Shown: positions 32,641 through 44,554 of the stretch, in pieces | Layout of the letters: every line of letters starts with the position of its first letter | Position numbering within the stretch: the first letter of the stretch is position 1 | Assembly: GCA_963573305.1 (NCBI GenBank) | Contig: OY754334.1 | Coordinates: 87,851,848-87,915,847 of the forward strand | Length of the DNA stretch: 64,000 nucleotides | Reading direction: 5' to 3' | From: Pyrrhosoma nymphula | Lineage: Eukaryota > Arthropoda > Insecta > Odonata > Coenagrionidae | The notes under the pieces: generated by a model | Told to the model about the DNA's origin: nothing | The model's database searches: none | The model's input: only the letters and a program-made list of their open reading frames with translations | Position numbers and translations under genes: made by a program

Positions 32641-35260
32641 TAGATTTAGCCTGAATTATATTTAAAAGTTCTTCTTTAGACAACCATATAGGAAACTTCC
32701 TGGGCATGAAGTAGATTGATTGACCTGCATGAAGATATTAACCTTGAACACCATGGTGTTTTTTCGTCACCTAAAAACTTTAAAGCACCAATTAAATATC
32801 AAAATGCTGAGGAACAATGACCCATGGAGCACATAATAGAAATATTGCAAACATTTCAATCAATTAAATCGATCTTACTAGATATCATCATCTTAAAGGA
32901 GTATTACCATATAATATTTATCAACTCATAGCACAGCTATTTCGTTAAACACCGGATATTAATAAACGCAAATCTTTCCCAAAAAATTTCGAGGAAAATA
33001 ATAAATACAAGTATGTAATCTACAAAAACCCTTATTTCATGATATTCTGAAATCAAACCATAAGTCCTTGGGGAAAAGCAGCTTAAAGTCTGAGTACATC
33101 TTAGCACAAAACACAATTCAACAAAAATTTACCTTGACGGCATATATTTGAATTTCGTAGCCGAATCCGACTTGATATTTTGAAAAAATAAAAAAATCAT
33201 TGAAATGCCAAAAAATAACTAAATAAGAGAGTGGAAACGCAAATGAACCACTAATACAGCAGGAAACCCCGTTACAGAGTGGTATCTATGTATATATTTA
33301 TACAATTCCACATTTTCCAGATGAATAGGTATACATTCCCCCCACTCCCTGAAGTTGACACTGGGACACGGTAGAGGGCAAAACGAGATCCCTGATGTGA
33401 GTCAAGATTATCACCCCTTTTTGGGTTGAAATAAATCGGGTTATGCGCATACCATTAAGAACCCCACAAAAGCTCCGAGCGAAAGGGGTCCCTTCCCGCA
33501 ATAAATTAAAAATTCTTTCCCGACACGGGAATTTTAACTGAAAAGGAGAAACAAAAAAGTCCGGAGACGCGATATATATACATATATATGAGGGAGCGTG
33601 CTCGGAATAATTAGAGGAGGGCCTCCAAAACGACGAAGGTTCGTGACATGACTGCGCAATTCTTGACGATGAATCGAGAAAAATACTTCGAATGGTTAAA
33701 AAAAAAAAAAAAAACAGGGCTTGGATGCGGGATGATAACCGTAAAGGGTATCTACAATTCTCCAGTTACGTATTCCCATGTCTTTTCCGGGGTAGCTACA
33801 CAAAAAAGGCTATCATCTACTGACTGATGGCATATGAGGGATAAGATTCGACTACATTTTTAATAGATAAGCACAATGAAAAGCTTAACACCGTTTGAGA
33901 ACGACATGGAAATATAATACTTGATATCGTTATGACAGAATTTCTACAGCAAGGCCATCTAAAGGAGGAAGGTTAGTATTCGGATGGTTATATTAAATTC
34001 GAGCCATAAATAAATTATATTTTCGGTACTTGGAAAGATAGGTGTCCTCTTATCAGCTCAAATAGAATAATACCCCACAGCACTCCCTATATCACAAATT
34101 AAAATTGAAATTACTCAGGCTTGTAGACCAGAAAGAAAAGGACGACGGAAATGAGAAAGCTTTTCTAACAACATAGTGTCACGTCATTTTTGTAAAAAAA
34201 ATACGATGTACTCATTTTGCCAAGAAATAAAATTTATTAATTTAAGGCATCATCCTGCCCAGGTTTCCGAATTTTTCAATAATTATGATTCATTTTTGCG
34301 AACAAATTCATTCGATACATAGAAATTGGCCAGTAGTAACGTTATAGAAAGAGCAGGAATAACTCATAGCAAGGTTAAGAAAAGATACCACAAAAAACAT
34401 TTTCATTTAATATTCCGCATCTTTAGCGAGAAAATGGGACGTTTTGATTATATAGACATGTTGCCAGTAAAAGAAGTACATTTTTTTCAGAGGAACAAAT
34501 AAGAAGGCAGAATTTCCCATTTGTTAGGACTCACGCTGTCACCGGGCAATCTCATTAAGACGCCCGACAAACGCACTGCCTCGACTAGAGTCAAAAATAA
34601 GCAATTAGCGAAGCGAATTGCCGATCCGACACCTTCAAGCCACCGCCATCCTCTCCGAGCAGTTTGTGACACTTGGACCCCTCCCCACACCCGCAATTTC
34701 TCCCGACGAACAAACCGAACCCTTTCCGAACCGATAACTTTCCGAAGACCTTGTCGTAATTTTACGCGTGGACGCCGGAAACTCAAATCGATTCGGGAGA
34801 AAGGACGGGATTTCGCGTCATGTGACCTGTCTCCGGAAATGAAATCGTCGCTTTCAATGTCCCCCACGAATGGAAGTGGAGAGGAATAGGTATAACGGCG
34901 CCAAAACCCTCGAGAAAGGGAACGTCACAATCTACGGGAGAGCACAAATCCCAACGGTGGTATTCTATCATTCTAAAACTCCCTTATTGTGCCTACTACA
35001 AATTTCGCCGTAGATGAAAATATTTATAGAAATGATCCGAAAATGGAGAACTCAGGGCGAGGAAACCCTGAATTGCTTTGTTAAGGAGGTTTAACCGCAG
35101 CATAAAATTAAATAGTAATTTATTTTTAATTTAGTGCAACTCACGGAAAATAAGAATAGGTTACATTAGAGATTAGTTAGCTGAAAATCAGTAATTTAAA
35201 CTTCAATTATCTAAATCGTAAATAGCAATTTACGTCTATAAACGCACCATAGGTAGGGAA
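32640..35260. other. no recognisable gene
   Basis: AT-rich, with a poly(A) run of about 17 near 33700 and a CpG-richer part at 34520-34930 that holds overlapping frames on both strands without family motifs. Confidence 0.5.
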
Positions 35261-35261
35261 A

Positions 35262-35345
35262 AACTCACCAAGGCGGGAATCAAACCCGTGATCTCATGAC
35301 AAGCACCGAGCAACGTTCGCTCGCCGCCTCTAATTCGCTGGTAGT
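35262..35345 (-). mobile_element. SINE-B-like tRNA-derived head
   Basis: On the minus strand, GGGTTTGATTCCCGCC matches an RNA polymerase III box B. It is followed by CTTGGTGAGTTTTTCC, comparable with CAAGGCGAATGATTTTTCC after box B of the copy at 19183. Box A is poorly preserved. It could instead be a decayed tRNA pseudogene. Confidence 0.45.
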
Positions 35346-35374
35346 GATTGCACTGCTTCTTTTAAAGCATGCAA

Positions 35375-35690
35375 CAACTTATTTATACCCTTTCTCAAGC
35401 TCAGTATACTTCCTTCTTTCCTACCCCCAACATTCTACCCTCTATCGCGGCCTTCAGGATCCCAATATCCCTTATTCCCTAATCCAACCACATACTCTGC
35501 TTCCTCCGAACAGTTTCCTCTCCTCACCCTCCAAGCCGAGCAATTCATCGTTCGTCTTCCTTTCCCTCGCTCTTCCTCCACTCTCCTCCACATCCAAATA
35601 TTAAATATCAGGAATCTAATTCCATTTCCTAAGTGACCAGGTTCACTCAACGTTCAATGCTACGCTCCATACGGGACTATTCACCAGCCT
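35375..35690 (-). mobile_element. LINE-B fragment
   Basis: Colinear with other LINE-B copies: CCCTCTATCGCGGCCTTCAGG, CATCGTTCGTCTTCC and the TCCACTCTCCTCCACATCC word, with a GACCAGGTTCACTC word corresponding to GACCAAGTTTCC. Read on the minus strand, the frame holds 'FLIFNIWMWRRVEEERGKGR', matching 'FEMWVWRRMEKVRW'. Confidence 0.6.
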
Positions 35691-35699
35691 TTTCTTAAA

Positions 35700-37560
35700 G
35701 GTCTAACAAAGGGTCACGGTTATTAATTTCCTTCTATTGGTGAACTTCCACTTCGCTGCTGTAATAATATTACCAGTGCAACAATGCTCTTTGCCGCTGA
35801 AAAAATACGGAAACAATTCTCCGAAGAAGTACTCGAAACGAGGAGTCCATGATATGCTTAGCTAAACGCAGGCGGGAACCGCTAAAGAAGCACGGATGGA
35901 AAATTACTCGTTTAACAAACGCAGAGCGAAATGTTACTACCGGAAAAACTCCTGAAGTGAAATTAGCCCGCGAGGAAGTTTTTGCCTCTCTAAAGACGTC
36001 CCCAAGCGGTTCGAGGTGTAAATTTGTATATACTAGCTTATTTGTCACCTGTTTTCGCGTCAGTAATTACCTCCACAAACTATTTCTCGAACTCGTTTGC
36101 TAGAGAAGGCTGCAAGACAAGTTAACTACTCGAAAGTTTAGCAAATACACTCCGCCGCACTTGTACAACTCCTTCGCATTGGGAAACCTTGTCCTCACTT
36201 AAAATTTCATTTTCTGATGTGAGTAGCAGCTACATCCATCACTCAAACCACGAGGAAACGATTCTGAGCTACCACTATTATAAGGTAATATGGTTAGGAT
36301 ATGATCACCGGGGAAAATATATTGCTATAAGTTTCTTGGAGCCAGGAAAAAAATAAATTCCCAGAGAACACCGATAAAAAGGATTGATTCTGCGATTAAA
36401 TAAAAAATGATGTACATCGAGACGTAAATAAAAGTCAACAAGAAATCAAGCAGATCAATGCAGAGTTAGTCAAAGTAGTTATACTGAAGAACCTAGCAAT
36501 TAGATCAATAAGATTTAGGATGGTGGATCTCCAACGAGAGCAAGGGCATAAATAAATTCCTATCAGCTTACAGAAGGATTGTACGGCAGGGGCGCTACGA
36601 TACGCTACAGGTTACAATTGTGATCGAACAATTAACTTGAATTATAGGGACATGTTTGCATAGAATATTTCATTTGTAAACATAGAATAACCGTAAATTT
36701 TCTCTAGACTCTCTAGAGCTTTCGCTTACGCAAGTTACAGCAGTCACCGACAAAATATCACTGGGTTTCACATTAAGTGGGGCATGTACCTATCAAATCT
36801 TTTTATTTCTGATGATCTAGAATCAAGAGATTCTAGTATTATTCAAGAAATACTGCCAGCCAAGAGTCATCAGTTATGGCAACAATGTATCTCACACTCA
36901 TTACAAGCGGTAAAAAAATTAATCAAGTCCGCTTTTTTAAGCCGTGGCTATTAGAAAATGGCATCGCAGATAATGGTCTCAACTTCCTCGGCGGACTTCA
37001 AAACTCCGGTCAAAAGTTTAGAAAACGATGCCTCTCTTCCCCTCCCTTGACAAAGGCGGATCTGACTGCTCACGGCCAAAAATGAATGCCCATGACCAGT
37101 TGACATGTTTGTGACAGGCTCTCAAGAAAACCACAACGTTTTATAGACCACTGCACGGATTTCAGCCAGAGATCATAGATCACTCAACCCTCTCTACTTC
37201 GTGAAGATGGCCCGCTATCTTCTGCCGAGCAGAAAAATCCGCTCCGGGGACCTCACGTCCCCCCTTGGGGGCAGGGCTGGTCCCGGACCCCGAAACCGTA
37301 CCTTTATAACGGCAGATTAACTTCGACTTTCAACATCAACTTTGAATAAGATGCACGACTTCGCTTGACGATTGGCCGTCAACTGGAATGCGCGTCAGTA
37401 ATCACCGTACATCTTGGCTTGCATCCGGGTGACAGAAATACAAGACGGAGGTGAAAATTGGTTTTGAACACGAAGGAAAATGGGCGAGAGAGGACAATGG
37501 ATATTTTTGTAAAATTTCAATAATTATTTAGTCCAGCATGCCAATAACCTATGCATCATT
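35700..37560. other. no recognisable gene
   Basis: An 85-codon frame at 35849-36103 (plus) lies in a CpG-richer patch. I do not recognise it, and there is no supporting neighbour or splice context. The rest is AT-rich without visible structure. Confidence 0.45.
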
Positions 37561-37569
37561 AATTGTTGT

Positions 37570-37720
37570 CCTACTAGCTAATTGGTGGGTAGCCTTTCGG
37601 ATAATATCCGCCTCGATCCCCCTTTTACGGTTATTAATAGGCATCACTAGTCTTCACTTTTTAACTTTCCGCCATTAAGTTCATCTCGAGCTCTTCGTAC
37701 TTTCTTTTCTACCGTACATT
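37570..37720 (-). mobile_element. LINE-B 3'-end fragment
   Basis: CTAGCTAATTGGTGGG matches the LINE-B terminal hairpin. The stretch TTAACTTTCCGCCATTAAG to CTCTTCGTACTTTC aligns with TTACTGGCTCGCCATAAAG to CTCTTCAAACTTTC at 17950. Short and diverged. Confidence 0.5.
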
Positions 37721-37756
37721 ACAAAACATTCCTAAACTTTACACCACGAGATTAAA

Positions 37757-37805
37757 GTAGCAGTACTTGTTTTTTGTGCGTCGACAGCTCAGGTCATTTG
37801 CACCT
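37757..37805 (-). repeat. SINE-A 3'-end fragment
   Basis: GTGCGTCGACAGCTCAGG followed by TCATTTGCACC corresponds to the 3' end of the SINE at 40039-40364 (GACCGACAACTGAGATCATT then TGCACC). The rest of the SINE is absent. This is either a 5'-truncated SINE or the tail of the LINE whose 3' end the SINE shares. Confidence 0.45.
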
Positions 37806-37989
37806 CGCCCAGTCAGTCATTCGCTGGAGGTCAAACAAAAAAATCGTTTAAATGAATCTCGATAGTGTTTTAATATTCGATCATTCGAAGTTGGACTTCA
37901 AGAGCCACTTTTAAGCACATGGATTCAACTGAGTTGAATTCGAAGTACTTCCAGACAACCAGCGGCAGTAATTTTCTGTCCAGTCACCC

Positions 37990-38105
37990 AGGATGCACAC
38001 GAATGTGCGAAATCCATAATGAAAAAAATAATTCGCCTGGACTAGGATTCATACTCAGTTCCCTCGATTTCGCGACGAAACCTTAAATGAACCAAGCCAC
38101 CCACT
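37990..38105 (-). mobile_element. SINE-B copy
   Basis: On the minus strand, GGTGGCTTGGTTCATTTAAGG is a box A-like head. TTCGTCGCGAAATCGAGGGA and then GAGTATGAATCC (box B position) follow, and GTCCAGGCGAAT closes the head. This parallels the copy at 19183 word for word, and a T-rich junction follows as there. Confidence 0.55.
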
Positions 38106-38356
38106 ATAAACTCGATTGACGCTTTCAAGGAACGAGATATTCTTTATTTCATAGAAAACGTAGCACAATTTCACGATATAATAAAGAGTACCAGAAGTCA
38201 CAGCGTACATTCCTATAAATCATATTGAATAAAATAGCTTTAAACATTTCCACGCCGAGTTACTTAGTACCGATGATAGTTTCCACAGGTTCAACCTTGA
38301 GGATGGTATAGCGCATTGAAACTATTGTTTAATTCTAGCAGTGGAGTAACAGCGGC

Positions 38357-38502
38357 AGTGACGTAGCCAGGATTTAGGTTTGGGGGGACTTAACCTGAAG
38401 CCTGGGGGGTCCTTTCTCGGTACAATTTCATTCGTTGTTATAGTCTATTTATGGATACTTTTTTCTATAAAAGGGCTTTGTTATTACCCTGGCTACGTGT
38501 CT
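38357..38502. mobile_element. short MITE-like element with inverted ends
   Basis: CAGTGACGTAGCCAGG at 38357 and CCCTGGCTACGTGTC near 38488 form inverted ends around ~115 bp. The left end runs into a GGGGGG word, and a C10 run (38526-38535) lies just outside the right end. The right-end word CCTGGCTACGTGTCTG recurs at 48666-48681 beside another palindromic structure. 'GCGTAGCCAGG...GGGGGG' repeats are familiar from invertebrate genomes (recollection, not a search). No coding capacity. Confidence 0.5.
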
Positions 38503-38549
38503 GAACAACGGGGAGGGGTACATCGCCCCCCCCCCTAAAATGTATTCCT

Positions 38550-39830
38550 GAAAATACACACTAGAACGTTTATAGTGAAAGCTGAAAACTTCAACGGTAA
38601 GCCACAATGTTGAGTTTGAAAATAACAAATTTTAGGATTTTCAAGGGAAATTTTTCAAGTAAGAAATAATTTGTTGGTAGAGAGGGAGGGAGAGGCACCG
38701 CACAGCCGCGGATGCGCCAAAACGCTGCCCCCTCCTCCCTCCCCTAAATCCGCAACGTTTTTACGTCAATTGCACCAAGTAAATCATAACGGAAATTTAC
38801 AAATTTACTTCATTCAACACGCAGTTCGAGTTCACGCCTTTCGCAAAGCAGCCTTAACGCTTCAGAATCGTGCGGACCCGCGTTCTTCGGAGGCAGCACT
38901 TAAGGGACGGGCAAGGCACGCAGCAACCACGGAATTAAGACGGGGTACACCACTCGTGAGCGCGACGGGGAACTTGACTAAAACGATAAGGAGCTGGAAT
39001 GAGGGCCGGAGGAGACGGCCGCGAGAATACTCCCCGCCACGAGGTGAAGTAAGGCTAACGCTTTTCCAATTATATTCCAGTGGAGTGGAGAGGCGCGCCC
39101 GGGAGAGGTCCCGGAAATTGAAAGCCTCAAGACGAGATGAGGTGGCGGAGCTATTGGGAAGACGGCTCGAGGAAAAAGGGAGAGAGAATTCGTGGGTGCC
39201 CGTAATGGGAGAGCCTGCCTTATCTCACACGAAGTGAAAGAAGTCTTCCTCCTCCTCCTTCTTAAATCTCCGACTCATCCCAGCGCTCCAAAAAAAACCA
39301 AACTCCCTCGCCATCCACGTGCAACCCCGCCTCCCAAAGCCCATACTCCGGGATCCCAGCCCACATGATGAGGGCGCGCGAAAAAATATAACTGTCTGCA
39401 TACATTCGCATCTTATCGGGCGGTTTCGAAGTTGCGGCCGTTGCGACCGAAGGGAGGCGTTGTGGAGATGTAGCGGGAAGATGAGGGAAAGGGAAGTGTT
39501 AGACGTGTTCGAAGGTACACACGGTTTACACCATCGCACGGACTAAAGTAGCCTTTCATCATACTTTGCACAATTATGGTTAACTACCCTCTACTGTATT
39601 AGTTCTGAACGAGCACCAACCACTCTCTAATGGTTCTCTCCAACTCTCTAATGAAAAAACAAGTCCCACAACCTTATGAAGCACTGAAATTTTGAGAATG
39701 TTGTTGAACACTTCTCTCAACTCATTCATCATTCAATTTTTTTAAGCCTCTGTAGGTTATCACAAGAAATAGTTTAACGATTGAGGTAGGTTTAGGAGGC
39801 AAAATTATGTCAATCTAATTTTACAACCCC
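38550..39830. other. no recognisable gene
   Basis: Contains a 188-codon open frame (38671-39237, plus) rich in Arg, Glu and Ser with no domain. The rest is non-coding. Confidence 0.4.
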
Positions 39831-39837
39831 AGGCACC

Positions 39838-40455
39838 CATGATTCCTTTCTTCAGCTCGGTACAGTTCCTCTCAGCTCTCTCATATTCCCCTCCTACTCA
39901 ACATCCTCACTTCTATCCCGGCATTTCGCGACCAAAGGCCCCGCATTGCCTGCTCCATTTAGTAGGCATGTCTCTTTATTTCCTAAAGCAACTTCTTTTC
40001 CTCGCCTATCATACAATTCATTTCCAAGTTAGTATTCCCTTTGGTTTGGTTATTTAAGGAGACGACCGACAACTGAGATCATTTGCACCATTAAGGACAG
40101 GAGGTTGATTTCTTAGGAAAGGGTTATAGGGGAATGGAGGAGAAACCCGGCGTCGGCATTAGCCTACTCTACAGATAAGGCGCCAAGGGGACCACCGTTT
40201 AAGACCCCATCCGAGGGACGGAGCACTGCGCTTGTAGTGCTCTCCACATGACACCTAAGTAGGGATCAGGATTTCGCTGAAAAATCTTCTCCACTGCTGG
40301 GATTTAAACCCGGGCCCTCGGGGTGGGAAGCCATCATTCTAGCTATCACACTAACCCGATCGCCGTTAGTCTTCCTCTCTGCTTCTCCTCCATTCTTCTC
40401 CACGCCCACATCTTTAACGAATCTTAACTTTTTCACCCTCTTTTTGAAGTGGAAC
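39838..40455 (-). mobile_element. LINE-B fragment, interrupted by SINE-A
   Basis: Two LINE-B pieces, 39838-40038 and 40365-40455, flank the SINE at 40039-40364. The first holds CATTTCGCGACC and ATCATACAATTCATTTCC. The second continues with GTTAGTCTTCCTCTC, TCTCCTCCATTCTTCTCC and ACGCCCACATCTTT. Removing the SINE and one target copy restores the usual LINE-B order. Confidence 0.65.
40039..40364 (-). mobile_element. SINE-A, near full-length, with TSD
   Basis: tRNA-derived SINE of ~326 bp on the minus strand. The target duplications GTTAGTATTCC (40028-40038) and GTTAGTCTTCC (40365-40375) match at 10 of 11 positions. In sense order it has a tRNA-like head starting CGGCGATCGGGTTAGTG, then box B GGGTTTAAATCCC and the body words AAATCCTGATCCCTACTT, GAGAGCACTACAAGCG, GGTGGTCCCCTTGGCGCC and GCTAATGCCGACGCCGGG. 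The 3' part ends GCAAATGATCTCAGTTGTCG. It lies inside a LINE-B copy. This is the reference for the other SINE-A copies. Confidence 0.8.
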
Positions 40456-40459
40456 ACTT

Positions 40460-43400
40460 CTTATGGATGAAAGGATGCCAAGCGTCACGCGACACCTGAC
40501 TCCCGGACGGAATTTTCGTAGAAAAGATTTTTCATCCATTCATTTAAATTTGGAATATTTAAGATAGAAAGTTAGTATTTCGTTCAACATGAGCCCACAG
40601 CATCATTACCATCATCATAGCTTCATTTTTCCAATCGTATTCTCTCAATCAATCGATAAACTGACATTTTTGAACTTATTTTTAGCGAGAATAATTTATG
40701 GAAATTTAGAGATCTTTTCACACTTTCGTTGCCAACGAACTTTCACATTGCTACCGAGGCTTGCCATATGCTATGCATATAAAAATATGCTATGGATATA
40801 AAAGCTACATTAAAGGTAATTTAATTTTCGCGACACGTACTTTAATGGCTCTTAACAACATAATACCTCAAGTCATTGCGTGTTTACGTAAATACAAGCG
40901 CTTCGAATTCATTTACAATGCTATCACTAGAGGGGGATAGTGTAATTTCATATTTTTTAGCCTATGGGTATTTTATTTTATTTACATTCTAAGCCTATGG
41001 GTATTTCACGCAATTATAATTAATATATAAATATAATTTTCACAGTAATATTTTCAGAAATATTAATTTTTATTATTTATTTATGCTTACATATAATACT
41101 GTGTACTCCCCACTGCCAGTCATATCCATTCTCAGAGTTCCACTACTGTCCGCCATCCCGCGACGGCCACACCTTTTATTAGTCCTCAGTAACACGGTGC
41201 GATATGACCTCAGCAGTTGGAACACCTAAAATTCCCAGTAATAACCCAGTCTAAAGCTAACACAATGGACGCGCATGAAACAACATCTCGTGGTACCACA
41301 GTGACTCCGAGCCTCCACTTCCAGCATTCGAAAGAAGTCACAAGCATGTAGATGAGGTAGTACAACTCCCGCATTTCTGTTCATCTCAATAAATCATTTG
41401 ATCCATTTTCATCCGTTTTCCTCAACGAATTTGGTAAGATCGGTACGATAATTACAATGTTGACAGAGTTCGTAACAACAAGATACGATTGAAAGGACGT
41501 CTTCTCACGTGGAATTTCTCCCAAAGATGATGTCTTCCATATACGGTATTTTGGTAATTTGAAGGACGACATCGGCCCTATTTCGGCATGAGCTCGGCGG
41601 ACATGATCCTCGCGTTCAGAGATTAAGGAGGAGATGCTTTCTGAATGAAATATCCATGTGACCTTTCTGTTCCCCTTCTCGGAGGTGATGTTCCCTCTAC
41701 CATCATAACAACTCAACTTCGCACGCGTGAACACTTACACGCGTGATCCACGGCTTGGTAATGCATTCATGAGGCGTGCGTTCGCTTCCGACAGCGGGAC
41801 GCCAGCTAAAATAAAAAAATTACCCTCCAAACAACATGACACATCACTTGATAGCCCTATTACGCTCGATGAGCAGGATGTTGTTCCGAGTTTTCCACTT
41901 TGCGTCGACTAAAGGCCACAAAAAAATCGATGGAGTCGAGTGGAGAGGAATTAAAAAATCATTAGCGACTATATACGAAATAAGTTTATTCGAAAATACT
42001 CCCGGTTCCGAGAAAATGAAATACGAAAATGACGAATTATAAAAATTTTATTGAGGGTGATTATATTTGCATTCGAGAGGATTTTCTTTAAGGAAAAACA
42101 TAAGTTCTTCAGGAAAAAGATTCTTCTAACAAATAATACCATGAAACATAAGGCACACCTCATTTTTCATGGTATTTCATCCATCATTTCCTTTTCATGA
42201 CTATTCATCGATTTGCAATAAAATGCAAACAATGGGCATGGAGAGGTTACAACCAACGGAAATCCTAAGTTATAGGAAAAGCACTGATTACCTTACTCCG
42301 GGTATTATGAAATTGTCCTCCCTGTCACAATGTGCCGCATAATGACATCACATTCAGTTTGTCAAAAATTAAGAAAATAAACTGGGAAATACATCACATA
42401 AGCGAACTTTGAATTTGCTCTGAAACATTTTGTATGGCTCACAGAATCAATAACTACAGTAAAATGTGCACGTTGTAAAATGTAGTTGCAAATGTAAATT
42501 TAATAACAGCAGCGGACGCGGTCAAATCCCAGTTAAATAAGCTGAAACTTCGTAATACTTTGCTACAATCGTGAAATAACCCCATTTAGTTCCACATTAA
42601 ATACGAAACACAGAACCCATTATTAATAAAAATAGGCCAAACAGAGGGCGTGCAACTAAAGCGGAGTACATTATCCATAGCCATATCCCGTTTTTACCCT
42701 TAGTACGCGGCTGCATGTAGTTACAATTTACGATTATCTTTTCTATTTCCACGCTTATACATCAGCATAGACCACTTCGTACAAGTTCAACCTGCGCATG
42801 ACAAAACTATTTCGTATGGCTGACTAGGCACACATACTAGAGCGTGACTTCACAAAACCGACTTTGGGACAGAGAAGGCAATCTCCCCAGGAAATTACAT
42901 CACCCCCGGCTTGTGCCAAAATTTAAAACTTCCTCTAGAGAGCGGAGACAAGCGACCACATACGACAGAGATGCAACGGAGAACCCACACTGAGTCTAAA
43001 GGATTATGCGCCCTGTAAAAAAAAAACTAGGAGCCTCCGCATGTAACCCTCCCCCGAAAATAAAAACTTGTTAACGCTCTCATTCCAACAAATAATTTCG
43101 ATTTAAATACCCTCTTACGGCCAGCGCTACAAGGACGCTTCTAAACAAAGTAACTCATCATATCCCAGGGGGAGAGAGAAATAAATGGAAAACACTAACC
43201 GAGACACTTTTTTCTGAAGCCCTTAATTGGCTTTCAGAATGAATGCCCCTACCACCTCCCCCAACCCTCAAAGTTCTTCACTTCTCCGGCTTTTCAAAAA
43301 CACTTCCTACGCGTTTGGAGAGGGCCAAAGTGAGTCAGGACCACACCGCCCACGGAGGCGAGAACATCTTTGGAGTGTGGACAAAAAAGCAGAGCAGGGG

Positions 43401-44190
43401 AAGGGGAACGTAAAAAAATAACTCGAGGCTTCAAGCCGCCGTCACATATGACGTCTTTTTTTCCTGCGCTATTCACTGCGGGCAGCTTGGACCCGCGCTA
43501 GGTTCCACTCGGCGTAAACCGCGTCAGATACGATACATTCCCTTTCTCCGCTCGGTTGCAAGTACATACAACTAAACTTATTGAGGTGGTTCCACATCAA
43601 AATGATTATTTCCTTTGATCCATACTCTGGTTACTTATAGAAAAATGTGTCCTCTGTTTTACATGAGCAACGAAATCATACTATTCCTCGCTATTTTTCA
43701 TAAATTGGACTTTTAATTAATAAATGTTAAATGAGAGAATAAGTCAATAACACAGGGGAAAATAGTACTTTTTCTGTCAAATATGAGTGTCATTTTTATG
43801 AAAAACTGATAGATAAAGCGAATTATCCCAAGAATTCAATTGGTGACATAATTAAGCCACCAATTCACTTTTGTTTTTGAGTTATTAGCAAATAGATAGA
43901 GGAACTGAAGTAAAAATAGTTTTGAGCAACAGAAATGGCGCAACAGCCAGCAACTATGGATAGAAAGTGTTCAATAAAAGCATATCGTGGAATAATCTGC
44001 ATGCTTCGTACCTTAATTTCATTTTCAAATAGCTAAGAATTGTCATCAGTGAAAGCAGTACTTATTAAATAATACAAACGAAAAGGTGGAACTCGGTATT
44101 TGTTCTGATTCACACAGATGTGATGGAACCTCCTTAACACGACGCTTATCCAAAACTTCCAGAATTTCAGCTTTTGCCCATCTAGTGGAC
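40460..44190. other. no recognisable gene
   Basis: AT-rich. Small tandem duplications: a 19-bp unit at 40766-40784 and 40785-40803, and AGCCTATGGGTATTT twice near 40959 and 40992. No coding region or RNA gene recognised. Confidence 0.5.
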
Positions 44191-44192
44191 GT

Positions 44193-44550
44193 GAAATCGA
44201 GTTGGTGTGGTTTCTTAAGTGCCGGGAAATGCATTGCCGGGAAATCTACCTGGACCCTCGGAGTGGGAGACCGGCACTGAAATGGTGGGGATTCTGAAGT
44301 GAAATCCCGATCCCTACTTGGGTGCCATACAGAGAGAACTTCAAGCATAGTACTTCGTTCGTCGGATGGGACGTTAAAACGTGCACAACTTGGCGCCTTG
44401 TATTATGACATGGCTAATAATGCCAAAGCCGTGTTTCTATCCACCAATCCTCTAAACCCCAAAAAATCCATCCCTTATTAACCTACACACCCATCCTTAA
44501 TGGAAGCAAATGACCTCAGTGACCGATCGCCTCCCCTGAAAACCAACCTA
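44193..44550 (+). mobile_element. SINE-A copy
   Basis: The body is clear: AAATCCCGATCCCTACTTGG (44302), GAGAGAACTTCAAGCATAG, CGGATGGGACGTTAAAACG, CAACTTGGCGCCTTG and GCAAATGACCTCAGTGACCG near the 3' end. The tRNA-like head (44193-44280) is diverged, with an internal near-duplication of GCCGGGAAAT. The 5' boundary is approximate. Confidence 0.7.
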
Positions 44551-44554
44551 CTAG

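Noticed and set aside
34487..34889. Overlapping 120-codon frames on both strands
   Set aside because: Mutually exclusive, no motif, and explained by CpG-rich, stop-poor composition.
38671..39237. 188-codon open frame rich in Arg/Glu/Ser
   Set aside because: No domain, no similar frame nearby, composition follows the local CpG-rich sequence, and no splice or start context supports it.
41130..41175. TTCCACTACTGTCCGCC resembling the foldback tail motif
   Set aside because: Only a partial match, with no arm, palindrome or TSD nearby.
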